The notes below the pieces were generated by a model. It searched no databases and was not told where the DNA came from. It saw only the letters and a program-made list of their open reading frames with translations. A program made the position numbers and the translations under genes. From contig NW_023503329.1 in the NCBI RefSeq assembly GCF_014529535.1, forward strand, positions 124,001 to 188,000: 64,000 nt of DNA. The letters run 5' to 3'. Of the stretch, positions 52,301-64,000 are shown piece by piece. The stretch comes from Bradysia coprophila (taxonomy: Eukaryota; Arthropoda; Insecta; Diptera; Sciaridae). How positions within the stretch are numbered: position 1 is the stretch's first letter; each line of letters starts with the position of its first letter.

Positions 52301-55300
52301 AAATATTTATAACTTGAAAATTTCGTCAATCTTATTGCTTGTTGAGTGGAAACCAACAGTGGAAACTTAAAATTAAGTCAGCTGTTACAAATTCCCGAAT
52401 GAATAAAGAACATTGAGAGAAAGCTCGTGTGACCCCAAGACCAGTTGTAATAAACTAGTACAGAAGTCGCTCTATAAAAGAATTACGGAAGAATATAAAT
52501 ACTTACTCGATAAATATGAATTTCTGAGAAGTCAAATAATTCTCTGTTTGACAACACTGAATTGTGGACGTCCTTTGTGGATGTCAGCTATACCAACTGA
52601 CCCAGTTAATTTTCTCACGATGTCAGCAAGTTGGGAACTCCTAGCGTACTTATCTTATTGCCATCAATGAATTTCTTTTAATTTAGCTAGAATTTTATCG
52701 CGAGACAGTTCAATTTTCTTCGCTCTAAGAGTGGTAGTTCTTTTGCTGTTGAATTCTAAAAACAAAAAATTGAAATGACCTTTTTCCATGACATGTGGGT
52801 TGTCAGATCTCTATTCTGCTTGGGAGTCGTTCATAAATTACGTAACGCAAAAATCAGGACTCTAGATAACCAAACCCTCTAAGGGATTCTTTTGAAAAAC
52901 AGCCTACCGAAATTGGACGCATTTTCCAGTGGACTTTTTTTTATGTGCCTAGAAAGGTATTCGACCCTAGAAGCCAAAACCACTTTCAAAAAAATTCTTC
53001 GAAGTTTGTGTGGCTGGTGAAAGCCTTTCACTGAAAGGTGATCAAAAACCGAAAATTTGCACTTTTCAAAAAATTCTCCAGTTACGCGAGCCGTACATGG
53101 TCGTGTGGGGTGTCATTAGAAACGTAATCACATGTACTATTGAGCCGAATAGGGACTTTATGGTTTTAAAATTCATTGACACTAAAATATGTTCAGTTGA
53201 AGTTTTCAACCGAAGACTGACACTGTTCTTACTGAAATTTCTCGAGGTACACAAAACGTACATGGTACGACCCTGTACGGCTCGTGTAACTGGAGAAATT
53301 TTTGTGAGAAAATTGCAATTTTTCAGTTTTTGCTCACCTTTCACCAGCCACACAAGCTTCGAAGAATTTTTTTGAAAGTGGTTTTGGCTTCTAGGGTCGA
53401 ATACCTTTCTAGGCACATATAAAAAGTCCACTGGAAAATGCGTCCGATTTCGATAGGCTGTTTTTCAAAAGAATCCCTCTCTCCTACTTCTAATGCAAAA
53501 TGTATGGACCGTCACGCAGACCTTATAACTCCCTCATCTTCTCCCTTCTTGTGTTCAATCAATAACTCAAATACATACTGTTCCTACAATACTCATTTCC
53601 AACTTTCATTTTAGGAAACAGCAACACCTGCAAGTCAAACAGCGATTGTCCAATCTATGCTTTCTGTGAACACAATACAGAACCGACCGAAAATGGGCTC
53701 TGTGTGTGTCAAGATGGATACATGATTATAGCCGAAAATAAGCAACGAAAGTGTTACAAAGGTAAACGACGCATTTCGTTTGGAACGTTTGTGTGCCGCC
53801 ACGTAAAACGAACCTAAACCAAATTTGCAAAAATTGACTATATTTGTTGTGCATTTCAGTGGCTTCCAGTATAAACGAAGAATGTATGTTCGATGAGCAA
53901 TGTATGCATAAGCTGAGCACAGAAGCAGAATGTTGGAATAATTTCTGTCGATGTCGAGTGGGTACACATTATGTGAAGCGCGACAAAGCGTGCTACAAGA
54001 GCGTCAGTATGTACAACCTTCTTTTTTGTTGTTGTTGTTGTTGCATCACATATTTAAAAAAAAATCATTTCCGTTTGCAAGATTAATTAAAATGTAAAAA
54101 AAAAATAAAATCGAAAAAATTTCTAAAGAACTAGGTGACTTCTGCAGACTCACCAACAATTGCATCGGCGACGAAACATCATGCCAATCGGGCATTTGTG
54201 TTTGTCCCATGAATACACATCCCAGACCGGATAATTTGCAATGCATAAATGATGTACGACTCGGCTACGCCTGTAACAGTGACTATGAATGCATTAACGA
54301 TAATTCACGATGCCACAATGTGTGTCGATGTAAAATCAGTCATATTATCAATCACAATCGGACAAAGTGCTTGAGAATTGTCGATCGGTTGGGTGGTGCG
54401 TGCGAAGAAGACAGACAATGTGCAGAGTTGATTGCCGATTCAGTTTGTGGACAGAATGGAACATGCGTGTGTGCTGAAGGATTTCATGAACTGAATCAGG
54501 TTGGAATTAATTTTTGCTTTTTACGTAGACGTAGGCATTCTTCTCGGAAAGTTTTCAGGGTTTTTTTACGCTTGCATGCATTTGACATTTATTATTCCAT
54601 TTCTCACTGCTCAGTGTCCTGGGCTTGTACGTATAATAGGAAAATCATGTTCGCACGTTAGTAAGCGGGCGTGACGCAAGTCCACCACCAAAAATGTTTT
54701 AACAATTTTTTTTTGAGGACGGCGGAGCATATTTACAGTAACTTTTTGACTTCTCCTCCTTAACTCTAACGACCCTTGCACTAATATATCTGGACTCTAG
54801 GAATCCATACGAGCTATCACACGTTACTTCAGCTTCGAAATTGGCCGAGATATATGAAAATAAGCAAAATTTCGTTTTTTCAGATAACTGAAATCGCCTA
54901 CGTTAGTTAGTTAGTTACATAGTTCCCATGGTAAAGTGGATCTAGCAACTCCTAAATGTTTCTATAGATTTTCCTGAAATTTTGGTTATAGGCTAATATT
55001 GGCCCAAAAATAAGAATGGAATTTTCAAAAGTTGGAAAAAATCCTTATCTTGGGAGCTGGAGCTCCTCAAATGCCATATAAAAGCCAATTTGTATGTGTG
55101 TGTGTGTGAGTTGTATATTTTGTTGCATGATATGGATGGTAATGTGGTGAATGGTGTGTGTTGTTTTGGGATGTATTTCTTGTTGGGAATTGTTGGGATC
55201 ATTAAGTATTAATTTCCACTAGGTCGGTTCCTAAATTTTGGGACGACAGATGATTCCTCTGACACTACCTAACTTCCATCGGATTTTTTGATGGATTTGG

Positions 55301-58300
55301 GTTATTTTCGACATGAGTGAGATGTTACAAGGTTGGTTCCTAAATTTTGGGATGACAGATGATTCCTCTGGCACTTCCTAACTTCCATCGGATTTTTTGA
55401 TGGATTTGGGATATATTCGACATGAGTGAGATGTTACAAGGTTGGTTCCTAAATTTTGGGATGACAGATGATTCCTCTGGCACTTCCTAACTTCCATCGG
55501 ATTTTTTGATGGATTTGGATTATATTCGACATGAGTGAGATGTTCCAAGGTTGGTTCCTAAATTTTGGGACGACAGGTGATTCCTCTGGCACTACCTAAC
55601 TTCCATCGGATTTTTTGATGGATTTCGGTTATTTTCGACATGAGTGAGATGTTCCAAGGTTGGTTCCTAAATTTTGGGACGACAGATGATTCCTCTGGCA
55701 CTACCTAACTTCCATCGGATTTTTTGATGGATTTGGGTTATTTTCGACATGAGTGAGATGTTACAAGGTTGGTTCCTAAATTTTGGGACGACAGATGATT
55801 CCTCTGGCACTACCTAACTTCCATCGGTTTTTTTGATGGATTTGGGATATATTCGACATGAGTGAGATGTTACAAGGTTGGTTCCTAAATTTGGGATGAC
55901 AGATGATTCCTCTGGCACTTCCTAACTTCCATCGGATTTTTTGATGGATTTCGGTTATTTTCGACATGAGTGAGATGTTCCAAGGTTGGTTCCTAAATTT
56001 TGGGACGACAGATGATTCCTCTGGCACTACCTAACTTCCATCGGTTTTTTTGATGGATTTGGGATATATTCGATATGAGTGAGATGTTACAAGGTTGGTT
56101 CCTAAATTTTGGGATGACAGATGATTCCTCTGGCACTTCCTAACTTCCATCGGATTTTTTGATGGATTTCGGTTATTTTCGACATGAGTGAGATGTTCCA
56201 AGGTTGGTTCCAAAATTTTGGGACGACAGATGATTCCTCTGGCACTTCCTAACTTCCATCGGATTTTTTGATGGATTTCGGTTATTTTCGACATGAGTGA
56301 GATGTTCCAAGGTTGGTTCCTAAATTTTGGGACGACAGATGATTACTCTGGCACTACCTAACTTCCATCGGTTTTTTTGATGGATTTGGGATATATTCGA
56401 CATGAGTGAGATGTTACAAGGTTGGTTCCTAAATTTTGGGATGACAGATGATTCCTCTGGCACTTCCTAACTTCCATCGGATTTTTTGATGGATTTCGGT
56501 TATTTTCGACATGAGTGAGATGTTCCAAGGTTGGTTCCTAAATTTTGGGACGACAGATGATTCCTCTGGCACTACCTAACTTCCATCGGTTTTTTTTGAT
56601 GGATTTAGGATATATTCGACATGAGTGAGATGTTCCAAGGTTGGTTCCTAAATTTTGGGACGACAGATGATTCCTCTGGCACTACCTAACTTCCATCGGA
56701 TTTTTTGATGGATTTGGGTTATTTTCGACATGAGTGAGATGTTACAAGGTTGGTTCCTAAATTTTGGGACGACAGATGATTCCTCTGGCACTACCTAACT
56801 TCCATCGGTTTTTTTGATGGATTTGGGATATATTCGACATGAGTGAGATGTTACAAGGTTGGTTCCTAAATTTTGGGATGACAGATGATTCCTCTGGCAC
56901 TTCCTAACTTCCATCGGATTTTTTGATGGATTTCGGTTATTTTCGACATGAGTGAGATGTTCCAAGGTTGGTTCCTAAATTTTGGGATGACAGATGATTC
57001 CTCTGGCACTTCCTAACTTCCATCGGATTTTTTGATGGATTTCGGTTATTTTCGACATGAGTGAGATGTTCCAAGGTTGGTTCCTAAATTTTGGGACGAC
57101 AGATGATTCCTCTGGCACTACCTAACTTCCATCGGTTTTTTTGATGGATTTGGGATATATTCGATATGAGTGAGATGTTACAAGGTTGGTTCCTAAATTT
57201 TGGGATGACAGATGATTCCTCTGGCACTTCCTAACTTCCATCGGATTTTTTGATGGATTTCGGTTATTTTCGACATGAGTGAGATGTTCCAAGGTTGGTT
57301 CCAAAATTTTGGGACGACAGATGATTCCTCTGGCACTTCCTAACTTCCATCGGATTTTTTGATGGATTTCGGTTATTTTCGACATGAGTGAGATGTTCCA
57401 AGGTTGGTTCCTAAATTTTGGGACGACAGATGATTACTCTGGCACTACCTAACTTCCATCGGATTTTTTGATGGATTTGGGATATATTCGACATGAGTGA
57501 GATGTTACAAGGTTGGTTCCTAAATTTTGGGATGACAGATGATTCCTCTGGCACTTCCTAACTTCCATCGGATTTTTTGATGGATTTGGATTATATTCGA
57601 CATGAGTGAGATGTTCCAAGGTTGGTTCCTAAATTTTGGGACGACAGGTGATTCCTCTGGCACTACCTAACTTCCATCGGATTTTTTGATGGATTTCGGT
57701 TATTTTCGACATGAGTGAGATGTTCCAAGGTTGGTTCCTAAATTTTGGGACGACAGATGATTCCTCTGGCACTACCTAACTTCCATCGGATTTTTTGATG
57801 GATTTGGGTTATTTTCGACATGAGTGAGATGTTACAAGGTTGGTTCCTAAATTTTGGGACGACAGATGATTCCTCTGGCACTACCTAACTTCCATCGGTT
57901 TTTTTGATGGATTTGGGATATATTCGACATGAGTGAGATGTTACAAGGTTGGTTCCTAAATTTTGGGATGACAGATGATTCCTCTGGCACTTCCTAACTT
58001 CCATCGGATTTTTTGATGGATTTCGGTTATTTTCGACATGAGTGAGATGTTCCAAGGTTGGTTCCTAAATTTTGGGACGACAGATGATTCCTCTGGCACT
58101 ACCTAACTTCCATCGGTTTTTTTGATGGATTTGGGATATATTCGATATGAGTGAGATGTTACAAGGTTGGTTCCTAAATTTTGGGATGACAGATGATTCC
58201 TCTGGCACTTCCTAACTTCCATCGGATTTTTTGATGGATTTGGATTATATTCGACATGAGTGAGATGTTCCAAGGTTGGTTCCTAAATTTTGGGATGACA

Positions 58301-59522
58301 GATGATTCCTCTGGCACTTCCTAACTTCCATCGGATTTTTTGATGGATTTCGGTTATTTTCGACATGAGTGAGATGTTCCAAGGTCGGTTCCTAAATTTT
58401 GGGACGACAGATGATTCCTCTGGCACTACCTAACTTCCATCGGTTTTTTTTTGATGGATTTGGGATATATTCGACATGAATGAGATGTTACAAGGTTGGT
58501 TCCTAAATTTTGGGATGACAGATGATTCCTCTGGCACTTCCTAACTTCCATCGGATTTTTTGATGAATTTGGGTTATTTTCGACATGACTGAGGTGTTCT
58601 AAGGTTGGTTCCTAAATTTTGGGATGACAGATGGCACTACCTAACTTCCATCAGATTTTTTTAAGGATTTGGGATATTTTCGATATAAGTGAGGTGTTCC
58701 AAAATTGGTTCCTAAATTTTGGGATTCAGACAGATTTCTCTAGCTTTTTTTTATTTCCATAAGGTTTTTTGATGTTGTCGAAACTACACTTACAAAAGTG
58801 GTGACATCAGTCAAAAAACCCTTAAAGGGTAAATGTGACGCAAGTCCTTTATCTTACTTACAAAATAACTGATATCGCTGAGGGTGAAGCATGTTGAGGA
58901 ACGTATTGTTAGGAAAATGGTCGAAAAATGTACTGAAAGAATTTAAACGAAAGAAAACCGAATCATCTGCTACTTGTGACGCAAATTTCTTGTTGTAAAA
59001 TATTCTTCCACAAACTTTTTGAGTCAATTTTTTGTCAATAAAACTTTTGCGTACGACGCACAATGCGTCACCCTCAGCGATATCAGTTATTTTGTAAGTA
59101 AGATCGAGGACTTGAGTCACATTTACCCTTTAAGGGTTTTTTGACTGAGCTGCAGCTAAGAAACACCACTACTTCACCCAGACTTTTTTTTTCTAAATAA
59201 AATGAGAAATTACAGCGAGATGCCTTTAAATGTTCTCCCACAATATATCCACCTGCAAAAATCGAACGAAACTAATTTCCTTCTTTTCTTAAATTTTAAG
59301 CAATGCTGGACGACTGTTAGTCATGCTGGCATATGTGAAACGGATGAGAACTGTTCCGTCACACCGGGAGCCGTTTGCCTATCTGGACGATGTGATTGCT
59401 CCAATGGCCTCAGCTACGATAAGGGTGAATGTTCCTCAAGCAGTACCAAACATTATTTTAGTAATTTATTGTTGTCCTTGTTGTTGATTTTAATTAGTTT
59501 TAAGTTAATTTTAGTCACGTGA
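49293..59522 (+). CDS. Secreted EB-module protein, probably GPI-anchored (whole gene, 5 coding exons)
   Basis: Five exons (49293-49389, 53615-53761, 53860-54006, 54135-54499, 59301-59522) join to 978 nt, giving 325 aa. Residues 1-27 are a signal peptide with a hydrophobic core LVLLLFSLL. The body is a chain of Cys-rich EB-type modules with repeated CxxDxxC ... CxC ... C patterns: CKSNSDCP...CVCQDGY, CMFDEQCM...CRCRVG, CRLTNNCI...CVCP, CNSDYECI...CRCK, CEEDRQC...CVCAEGF, CETDENC...CDCSNG. After the last Cys comes SSSSTKHY and a hydrophobic tail ending in TGA, the layout of a GPI-anchoring signal; a single-pass membrane anchor is the alternative. Exons 2 and 3 are both 147 nt, phase 1-1, one module each. 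The start is ATG 49293; an upstream in-frame TTG is not used. Partner and function are unknown. Confidence 0.85.
50051..50184. mobile_element. 134 bp MITE, probable 8 bp duplication
   Basis: Arms AGGAATTTCGCGCCG and inverse lie between identical GAATCAGG (50043-50050 and 50185-50192). The flanking word cloud itself is rich in TCAGG, so the duplication could partly be coincidence. Confidence 0.65.
50185..50372. repeat. Word cloud of GACCTGAATTAACCTG
   Basis: About 190 bp of irregular ACCTGA/TCAGGT words on both strands. A related stretch begins at 49897, so the cloud probably predates the MITE insertion. Confidence 0.65.
51811..52375. mobile_element. Cluster of three related MITE units (two direct, one inverted)
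   Basis: Each unit has TTTCCACT(C/T)A at an end, CAACAAAAAGTA, a GTGAGAGAGC block and TTTTGTCTCTCACACTGAG. The third unit (from about 52110) is inverted. TTA precedes AGTATGGTTTCC as in the element at 16033, suggesting one Harbinger-like family. Confidence 0.65.
52882..53478. mobile_element. 597 bp foldback element
   Basis: TIR arms of about 160 bp begin AGGGATTCTTTTGAAAAACA and end in the inverse. Partial copies lie at 7999-8110 and 15075-15345. The 121 aa frames on both strands are palindrome by-products. Confidence 0.8.
53615..53761 (+). CDS. EB-module gene exon 2 (one module)
   Basis: Acceptor cattttag|GAAACAGC, donor ACAAAG|gtaaac. 147 nt, phase 1-1, seven Cys. Confidence 0.85.
53860..54006 (+). 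CDS. EB-module gene exon 3 (one module)
   Basis: Acceptor gcatttcag|TGGCTTCC, donor AGCGTCA|gtatgt. 147 nt, phase 1-1. Confidence 0.85.
54135..54499 (+). CDS. EB-module gene exon 4 (three modules)
   Basis: Acceptor aactag|GTGACTTC, donor AATCAG|gttgga. 365 nt, phase 1 to 0. The frame from the donor to 54661 is read-through. Confidence 0.85.
55222..58740. repeat. 109 bp minisatellite array, about 32 copies
   Basis: ACTTCCATCGG recurs every 109 bp. Variants alternate in blocks (CACTACC with GGGATATATTCG; CACTTCC with CGGTTATTTTCG). Identical 87-codon frames at 56031-56294 and 57122-57385 lie 1091 bp apart, indicating duplication of a 10-unit block. Confidence 0.95.
58808..59147. mobile_element. 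Foldback element, CAGTCAAAAA family (copy 4)
   Basis: CAGTCAAAAAACCCTTAAAG faces its inverse at the right end. The arms share ATAACTGATATCGCTGAGGG and its complement. It forms the right end of the minisatellite-carrying element. Confidence 0.8.
59301..59522 (+). CDS. EB-module gene exon 5 (last module and anchor signal)
   Basis: Acceptor aattttaag|CAATGCTGG, phase 0. Ends TGA 59520-59522 after the hydrophobic tail. Confidence 0.82.
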   Translation, partial: QCWTTVSHAGICETDENCSVTPGAVCLSGRCDCSNGLSYDKGECSSSSTKHYFSNLLLSLLLILISFKLILVT

Positions 59523-60769
59523 ATGGAAGTAGCGCGCGTGCGCGCTCTATTTTCCAAATTTTTCTTTTTTGAAAAAAATTATTTATTTAAATCTTCCCAG
59601 AAAAATTGTGTGTATGAGTTCAACACTTACACGAAACTATATTCGAGTACCTTTTACCATTAGATATGTAAATTAGATTTAAGTTAAGTTTAAGATTTAC
59701 AGTCATGATTGCATTGCGTATTGGAATGGGATTCCAATTAATTTTGTTAGGCTGACAGCATTCCATTTAAATACTGCTCAGCTCTCTGTATATCTCTGTA
59801 AAGAACGAGGTAAAGAGTCGTGTATAATAAAGTTCGCATGCAAAACCTTAGACATGAAACTCAGTTCAATTGTTCACTTCATTCGGATTGGCTAAAATTT
59901 GTCACTCGTCAAGCTATAGTCGAATGTTCCATGTCAAGCCGAAAAATAAGAGGCCCACAGTGGTCGTATTTAAACGCGGAAACGGTTATCGAAATCCTCA
60001 AAAGCAAACAGAACCCTACTTCTGGCTCAATTCCAATGCAGCGTCAGTATAACTCTTACGATTTCTATTGAAAACTTTTCCAATATTCCTGCTATCATGC
60101 TCACCATATTCCATTAATTGAATTGAAATCGTTGGTGTTACAGTGAAGAAATCACGAAATCACCCCAAATGTAGGGTCACGTAATTCATGTGGTCCGTTG
60201 AGGGTATGCATGATCGATGATCATCGTATTTACATACTTTACCACGAAGTGACACATGTACCCAACACACTGTTACCATTAATTAGCATTGTAAAAATTA
60301 ACAGTGTACTTGGCTATGTCTCTAATTACAAAAATGTGTTGTGCTACAATCAACGCTTTTAGTGCTTTTGAGCTTCTACCATATCGTATCGAAGCTTTTA
60401 AGAGTGATATCGGTAAAATTTCGTCAATTTGGAGTGGACTTACACTAAAGTCGCTCCAACCCTCTGTAGTGAAACTTATCCAAGGATGTTTTTCCATAGC
60501 TGGTACAACTGAGGCTACGCTACCTTGCCATACATATCATGTCATGGACTTGTGTCACTGCAGGCGGTCAGGGACTCGGGAACATCACCTATTTTTTCAC
60601 CTAAAATCATTGATATCACTAACAGGTCAACATGGTTGAGTTGTGCCATTTCCGATACCGTCAGCAGACAAACCTTCTATAATTCCATTAAAAAAAGGAA
60701 AATTAATTGCTGATATGGTAGCGGGACTAATCAACCGGTGGTGACATTTAATTCGATAATTTTCAATCA

Positions 60770-61096
<327 letters not shown>

Positions 61097-63420
61097 AGTA
61101 ATGACCGAAAGTAATAACGAAAACTAAAAATGTTGAAATGTTGAAATACATATACCATTTGTATGAGAGAACACCAAGTGTTCGCTATGAGAACACATGT
61201 AAGATTCCTGACCCATGATCAAAGTACCAATCAGGTGGTACAATTTGCAAAATTCGTTAAGAACAGAATTTGCCGATCATCCTTCACAAACATATTACCT
61301 TCGTACAAAATGTAAAATGTCTTTTTTCCTGTTCTGCTACAAAAAAAGACATTGTTCCATTTTACATTGTCCTTTTCCTGTAGTTTCATTTCCACCACTT
61401 CCAGAGCATTTGCAACATAATCGTAGAGCTGGTGGTGTGTATACTCAAAATGTGCGTCTCTTTAAGGCCTACAAGGCTAGCTAAAAACGTTTTTTCTCAA
61501 AATTCTTTCCCTCGATTAATCGCAAGAAAATGATTTTGGGGCTCTTTTGGCAGACCCTTACTTCATGACCTCGATCGTCTGCAACAAAATAAATTTCACC
61601 AAACGTAGTACTACGTTTTACTCGCGATAGTTCAATGAATCGAATGAGATATAACTCAACAATATCCGTGACATTGTCCCAAAATGTCTGATTTAAGTGT
61701 TCGATGTTTTGGCGATATCACTCTTAAGCGTAACACCGTAAATTTGAATTCTTTGTGTGAAAATGGACATTTACCAAGTTGGTACAACAGCAGCCCAAAA
61801 GCTTTGATACGATATGGCAGAATACAGAAACACTAAAAGCGTGTGGATGCCGGAGAGTACATTGAATGCTCTTGATTTTTGTGAGTCAATAAAAATTTTG
61901 CCTTCGAGCAAGAGTCGAAAATAGCGTTTTAATGTTTGTCGGTGGGTGGATAGAACGAACAAAGATCAACATTTTAATGCGCAGAAAATCAGACTAGAGA
62001 CGTTTCGATTGTTTACCGATTTGATCTGTTCTTTTGCATTTTGAAAGCAAACGTAGGCGGAGAGGTAATTTTAATTTCACAATTCAAATTCCATAATATT
62101 CCTTTCAGCTGGCATGCTGCCAAAGTACTTGGGGTAACCGTCTTTTTGACAAGTGTACAAGTGTACAAGTTTACATTTCTCGAAGAGACAGTTATCGTAG
62201 CAAATTGCTCAAAAACACAAGAGCATCACAAGGTTGTTTTCCGAATTTATTAATTACGTACCAGCATCCAATGTATTCTGGTTTATGGCCCATGCGAAAG
62301 TAAATTATTCCAAAGTAATTCACGTAAAATATTCTTCGAGTAATGTAACATTTTCGTAGGGGGCAGACTGCAATGTAATGGTCAACTTTCACATGGGGCA
62401 GAGAATAAATTCTTAAAATTGAAATAGAATCACAGTAAATCCGCAGTTTACACACTTCTCCTACCTTCTAGTTTCCCAATATCTCACAACCCGGTTACTG
62501 TTAGAGCTTTTCCTCCCATTGTTATCTCCATTTTCTGTTTTAATTCGTGTTTTTGGGAAAGTATTCGTAGAAAAACCTTGTGAAACTATGGAAACCATGG
62601 AAACCCCTGTTTAAGAGCTATTTCATCGTAGTTACGGACTTAATCGACTTAATTCTACCATCTTCAAAGTAAATTCTGAAATTATACTATTACCTTGTGG
62701 AAAGAAAATGAATTTTTCAAATCGGTTCTGATTTACTAAGAGTCAGGTTATGCTTTTACGGACGGTCGAAACATTTTTCTTTGTGGATTTGCACCTTCTC
62801 TTCTTTGAGGTGCTCAGGATTCATTCGGATGGCTTAGCTAAACACATTCAAAATAGATATTTGTTTACCAAGGGGAGGAAGAAGCGATGGCCGCAATTCG
62901 TTCGAGTTTAAATTTTCTATTACTCCCCGAGGTGAACACAAAATTTTTCATCCGAGCGTAACGTGAATAACCGTTTTCAATTTGTTTCACCATTTTTCAA
63001 AAATAAAACAAATTGACGGCTGTGAAGTGAAAAAACTCTTGTTCTGGCACATACAAATTTTATCACCTGAAGTGTCATCGCTGACAGTGTCAACAAAACG
63101 CCATCTTCTCCATTTGAGTGGATGTTTTTTACGCGGTACGGATGAAATAGTTATTTGTTCAACGAAAGGAAGAAAAGTAGGAAATTACGTTTCAAAGGGA
63201 AGTCATCCGAGGAAATGCAATTTCCAACTTTTTTCCCGACGTTTTCGACCACAAAGGCTTCCGATGTTTCAACATAGAGAGAAAATGACTGTTTTCTCAC
63301 CTGCATTGTGAAAAATAAATTTCGTTTGAATCAGTTGACCGTTTACCTTTCGGTTCTCACGTCCCCAGATCTACCAGCCGATGAATGTATTGTATAATTG
63401 ACGTAAGTTCAACATTGACT

Positions 63421-63439
63421 TTTATTCCAAAGTTTTATT
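63421..63439 (-). terminator. Polyadenylation signals for the MFSD10-like gene
   Basis: Two TTTATT words (AATAAA on the minus strand) about 130-147 nt after the stop codon. Confidence 0.45.
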
Positions 63440-63567
63440 TGTAAGAAAATAAGAAAATACTGAAAACTGATGAGACAAATGTCGCGAAAATAAATTAGTT
63501 TTGTGCATTGAATGCATCGGAATGTAGTGTTGGCTATTGCTGATGGATTTTCTCATCTGCATAATAC

Positions 63568-64000
63568 TTAAGCTAACCGTAGCCGGTGGAGCATTAGAGC
63601 TGGACCCAGCAGCAAGAAACCACCCAATACGTATGTGGCTAACGAACCGACGCTCCAAAATGCTAAATTCAAATTGATTTTCATTTTCATTTTCAAGTTT
63701 TCATAAGATCCATCTTACCTATTGAGGCAGCAATTGGTCCAAGAGCTCTGGCTAAGGCACCTAGTGACCGATAAATTCCCAGCACCGTTCCTTTCTGATC
63801 ACTTCGCCCGTATTCGGACACTAGTGTTGTCATGCACGTCACGACGAATGCTGTGGCTAAGGTTTTCAGAACGAAAATAATTGTTCGAATCAAACTCTGA
63901 CATGGATGTCAGTGATGACGATATTAGCATGCACTTACATATGGCGAACAGGATCATTCCAGCGTACAATAGTTTACCATCGCTGGCTATACCGACCAAA
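63568..64000 (-). CDS. MFSD10/rtet-type major facilitator transporter, C-terminal part (3 exons, partial)
   Basis: The minus strand carries the last three coding exons: 64000-63939 (continuing off the edge), 63856-63719 and 63662-63568. The donor GCCATAT|gtaagt, acceptor accttag|CC, donor TCAATAG|gtaaga and acceptor atttag|CA all keep the frame. The product is a multi-pass membrane transporter. Helix YAGMILFAISTAFVVTCMTT is followed by LVSEYGRSDQKGTVLG, the cytoplasmic loop of MFSD10, then RSLGALARALGPIAAS and a last helix ending HRLRLA. The QKGTVLG...RSLGALARALGP stretch is close to MFSD10 (TETRAN; Drosophila rtet). Introns are 82 and 56 nt. The open frames around 63693 and 63799 read through these introns. 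Substrate cannot be inferred. Confidence 0.82.

Larger units (their letters stand above)
49390..53614 (+). other. Intron 1 of the EB-module gene
   Basis: 4.2 kb holding several foldback elements and a GACCTGA word cloud, listed separately. The remainder (49390-50040, 50373-51810) is AT-rich without recognisable features. Confidence 0.7.
54705..59147. mobile_element. Minisatellite-carrying element, long copy
   Basis: Same architecture as 5735-7008: left block with CGGAGCATATTTACAG, 109 bp array, right block ACTTACAAAAGTGGTGA, terminal foldback CAGTC...GACTG. A TG microsatellite lies at about 55095-55108. No coding capacity. Confidence 0.72.
54500..59300 (+). other. Intron 4 of the EB-module gene
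   Basis: 4.8 kb, almost entirely occupied by the minisatellite-carrying element at 54705-59147. Confidence 0.8.

Noticed and set aside
53010..53431. 121 aa frames on both strands
   Set aside because: They fall within the arms and centre of the 52882-53478 foldback element; no protein similarity.
55776..57385. Several 83-87 aa minus-strand frames with repeated peptide
   Set aside because: They are translations of the 109 bp minisatellite (109 is not a multiple of 3, so frames end quickly) and lie in an intron.
55222..58740. Regular repeat spacing suggestive of a CRISPR array
   Set aside because: Units are contiguous 109 bp minisatellite copies with no unique spacers, in a eukaryotic intron.
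60304..60639. 111 aa plus-strand frame
   Set aside because: No domain signature; part of it is in an inverted repeat shared with about 61800, so a repeat origin is more likely.

Overview
The window looks like nuclear DNA from an insect, most likely a fly (Diptera). It is AT-rich, with many 50-100 nt introns beside multi-kilobase ones, heavy loads of short transposon derivatives, a copia-type primer-binding site, DINE-1/Helentron-like repeats, and animal developmental genes including a Dmrt93B-type DM gene and Hhex. The species cannot be read from the sequence. A lower (nematoceran) fly is a guess.

Five multi-exon genes can be reconstructed from splice sites that keep the reading frame. (1) A Dmrt93B-like gene on the minus strand (1922-10260, 4 coding exons, 257 aa) has a DM zinc-binding domain and a DMA domain. 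(2) Hhex lies head-to-head with it on the plus strand (19343-45065, 3 exons, 292 aa). Its homeodomain is split at the classic 44/45 position and its first intron is 23.8 kb. (3) Inside that intron, on the same strand, is a two-exon gene (31157-33123, 633 aa) for a MULE-transposase-like protein that appears to have lost catalytic residues. (4) A secreted, probably GPI-anchored EB-module protein lies on the plus strand (49293-59522, 5 exons, 325 aa); its last intron holds a 3.5 kb minisatellite. (5) The 3' end of an MFSD10/rtet-type transporter gene enters from the right edge on the minus strand (63568-64000).

Most of the rest is mobile and repetitive DNA. It includes a Penelope-like RT fragment (1-540), a decayed LINE (2877-4200), and a tiny non-autonomous copia LTR element (5337-7533) that another element has entered. 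Two DINE-1/Helentron-like copies lie in Hhex intron 1 (23410-24598 and 28240-29552). Many foldback or MITE elements are present, several with exact target-site duplications (8 bp, TTA, TA or AT). A 109 bp minisatellite sits inside a mobile element at two loci, with about 5 copies at one and about 32 at the other. A less usual class is the 'word cloud': 150-600 bp stretches built from loose reiteration of one short word, with a different word at each locus.

The two transcription-factor genes are transcribed divergently from a 9.1 kb intergenic stretch with no recognisable gene. The cell-surface EB protein and the transporter follow downstream of Hhex. No operon-like arrangement, CRISPR array or functional tRNA/rRNA gene was seen.
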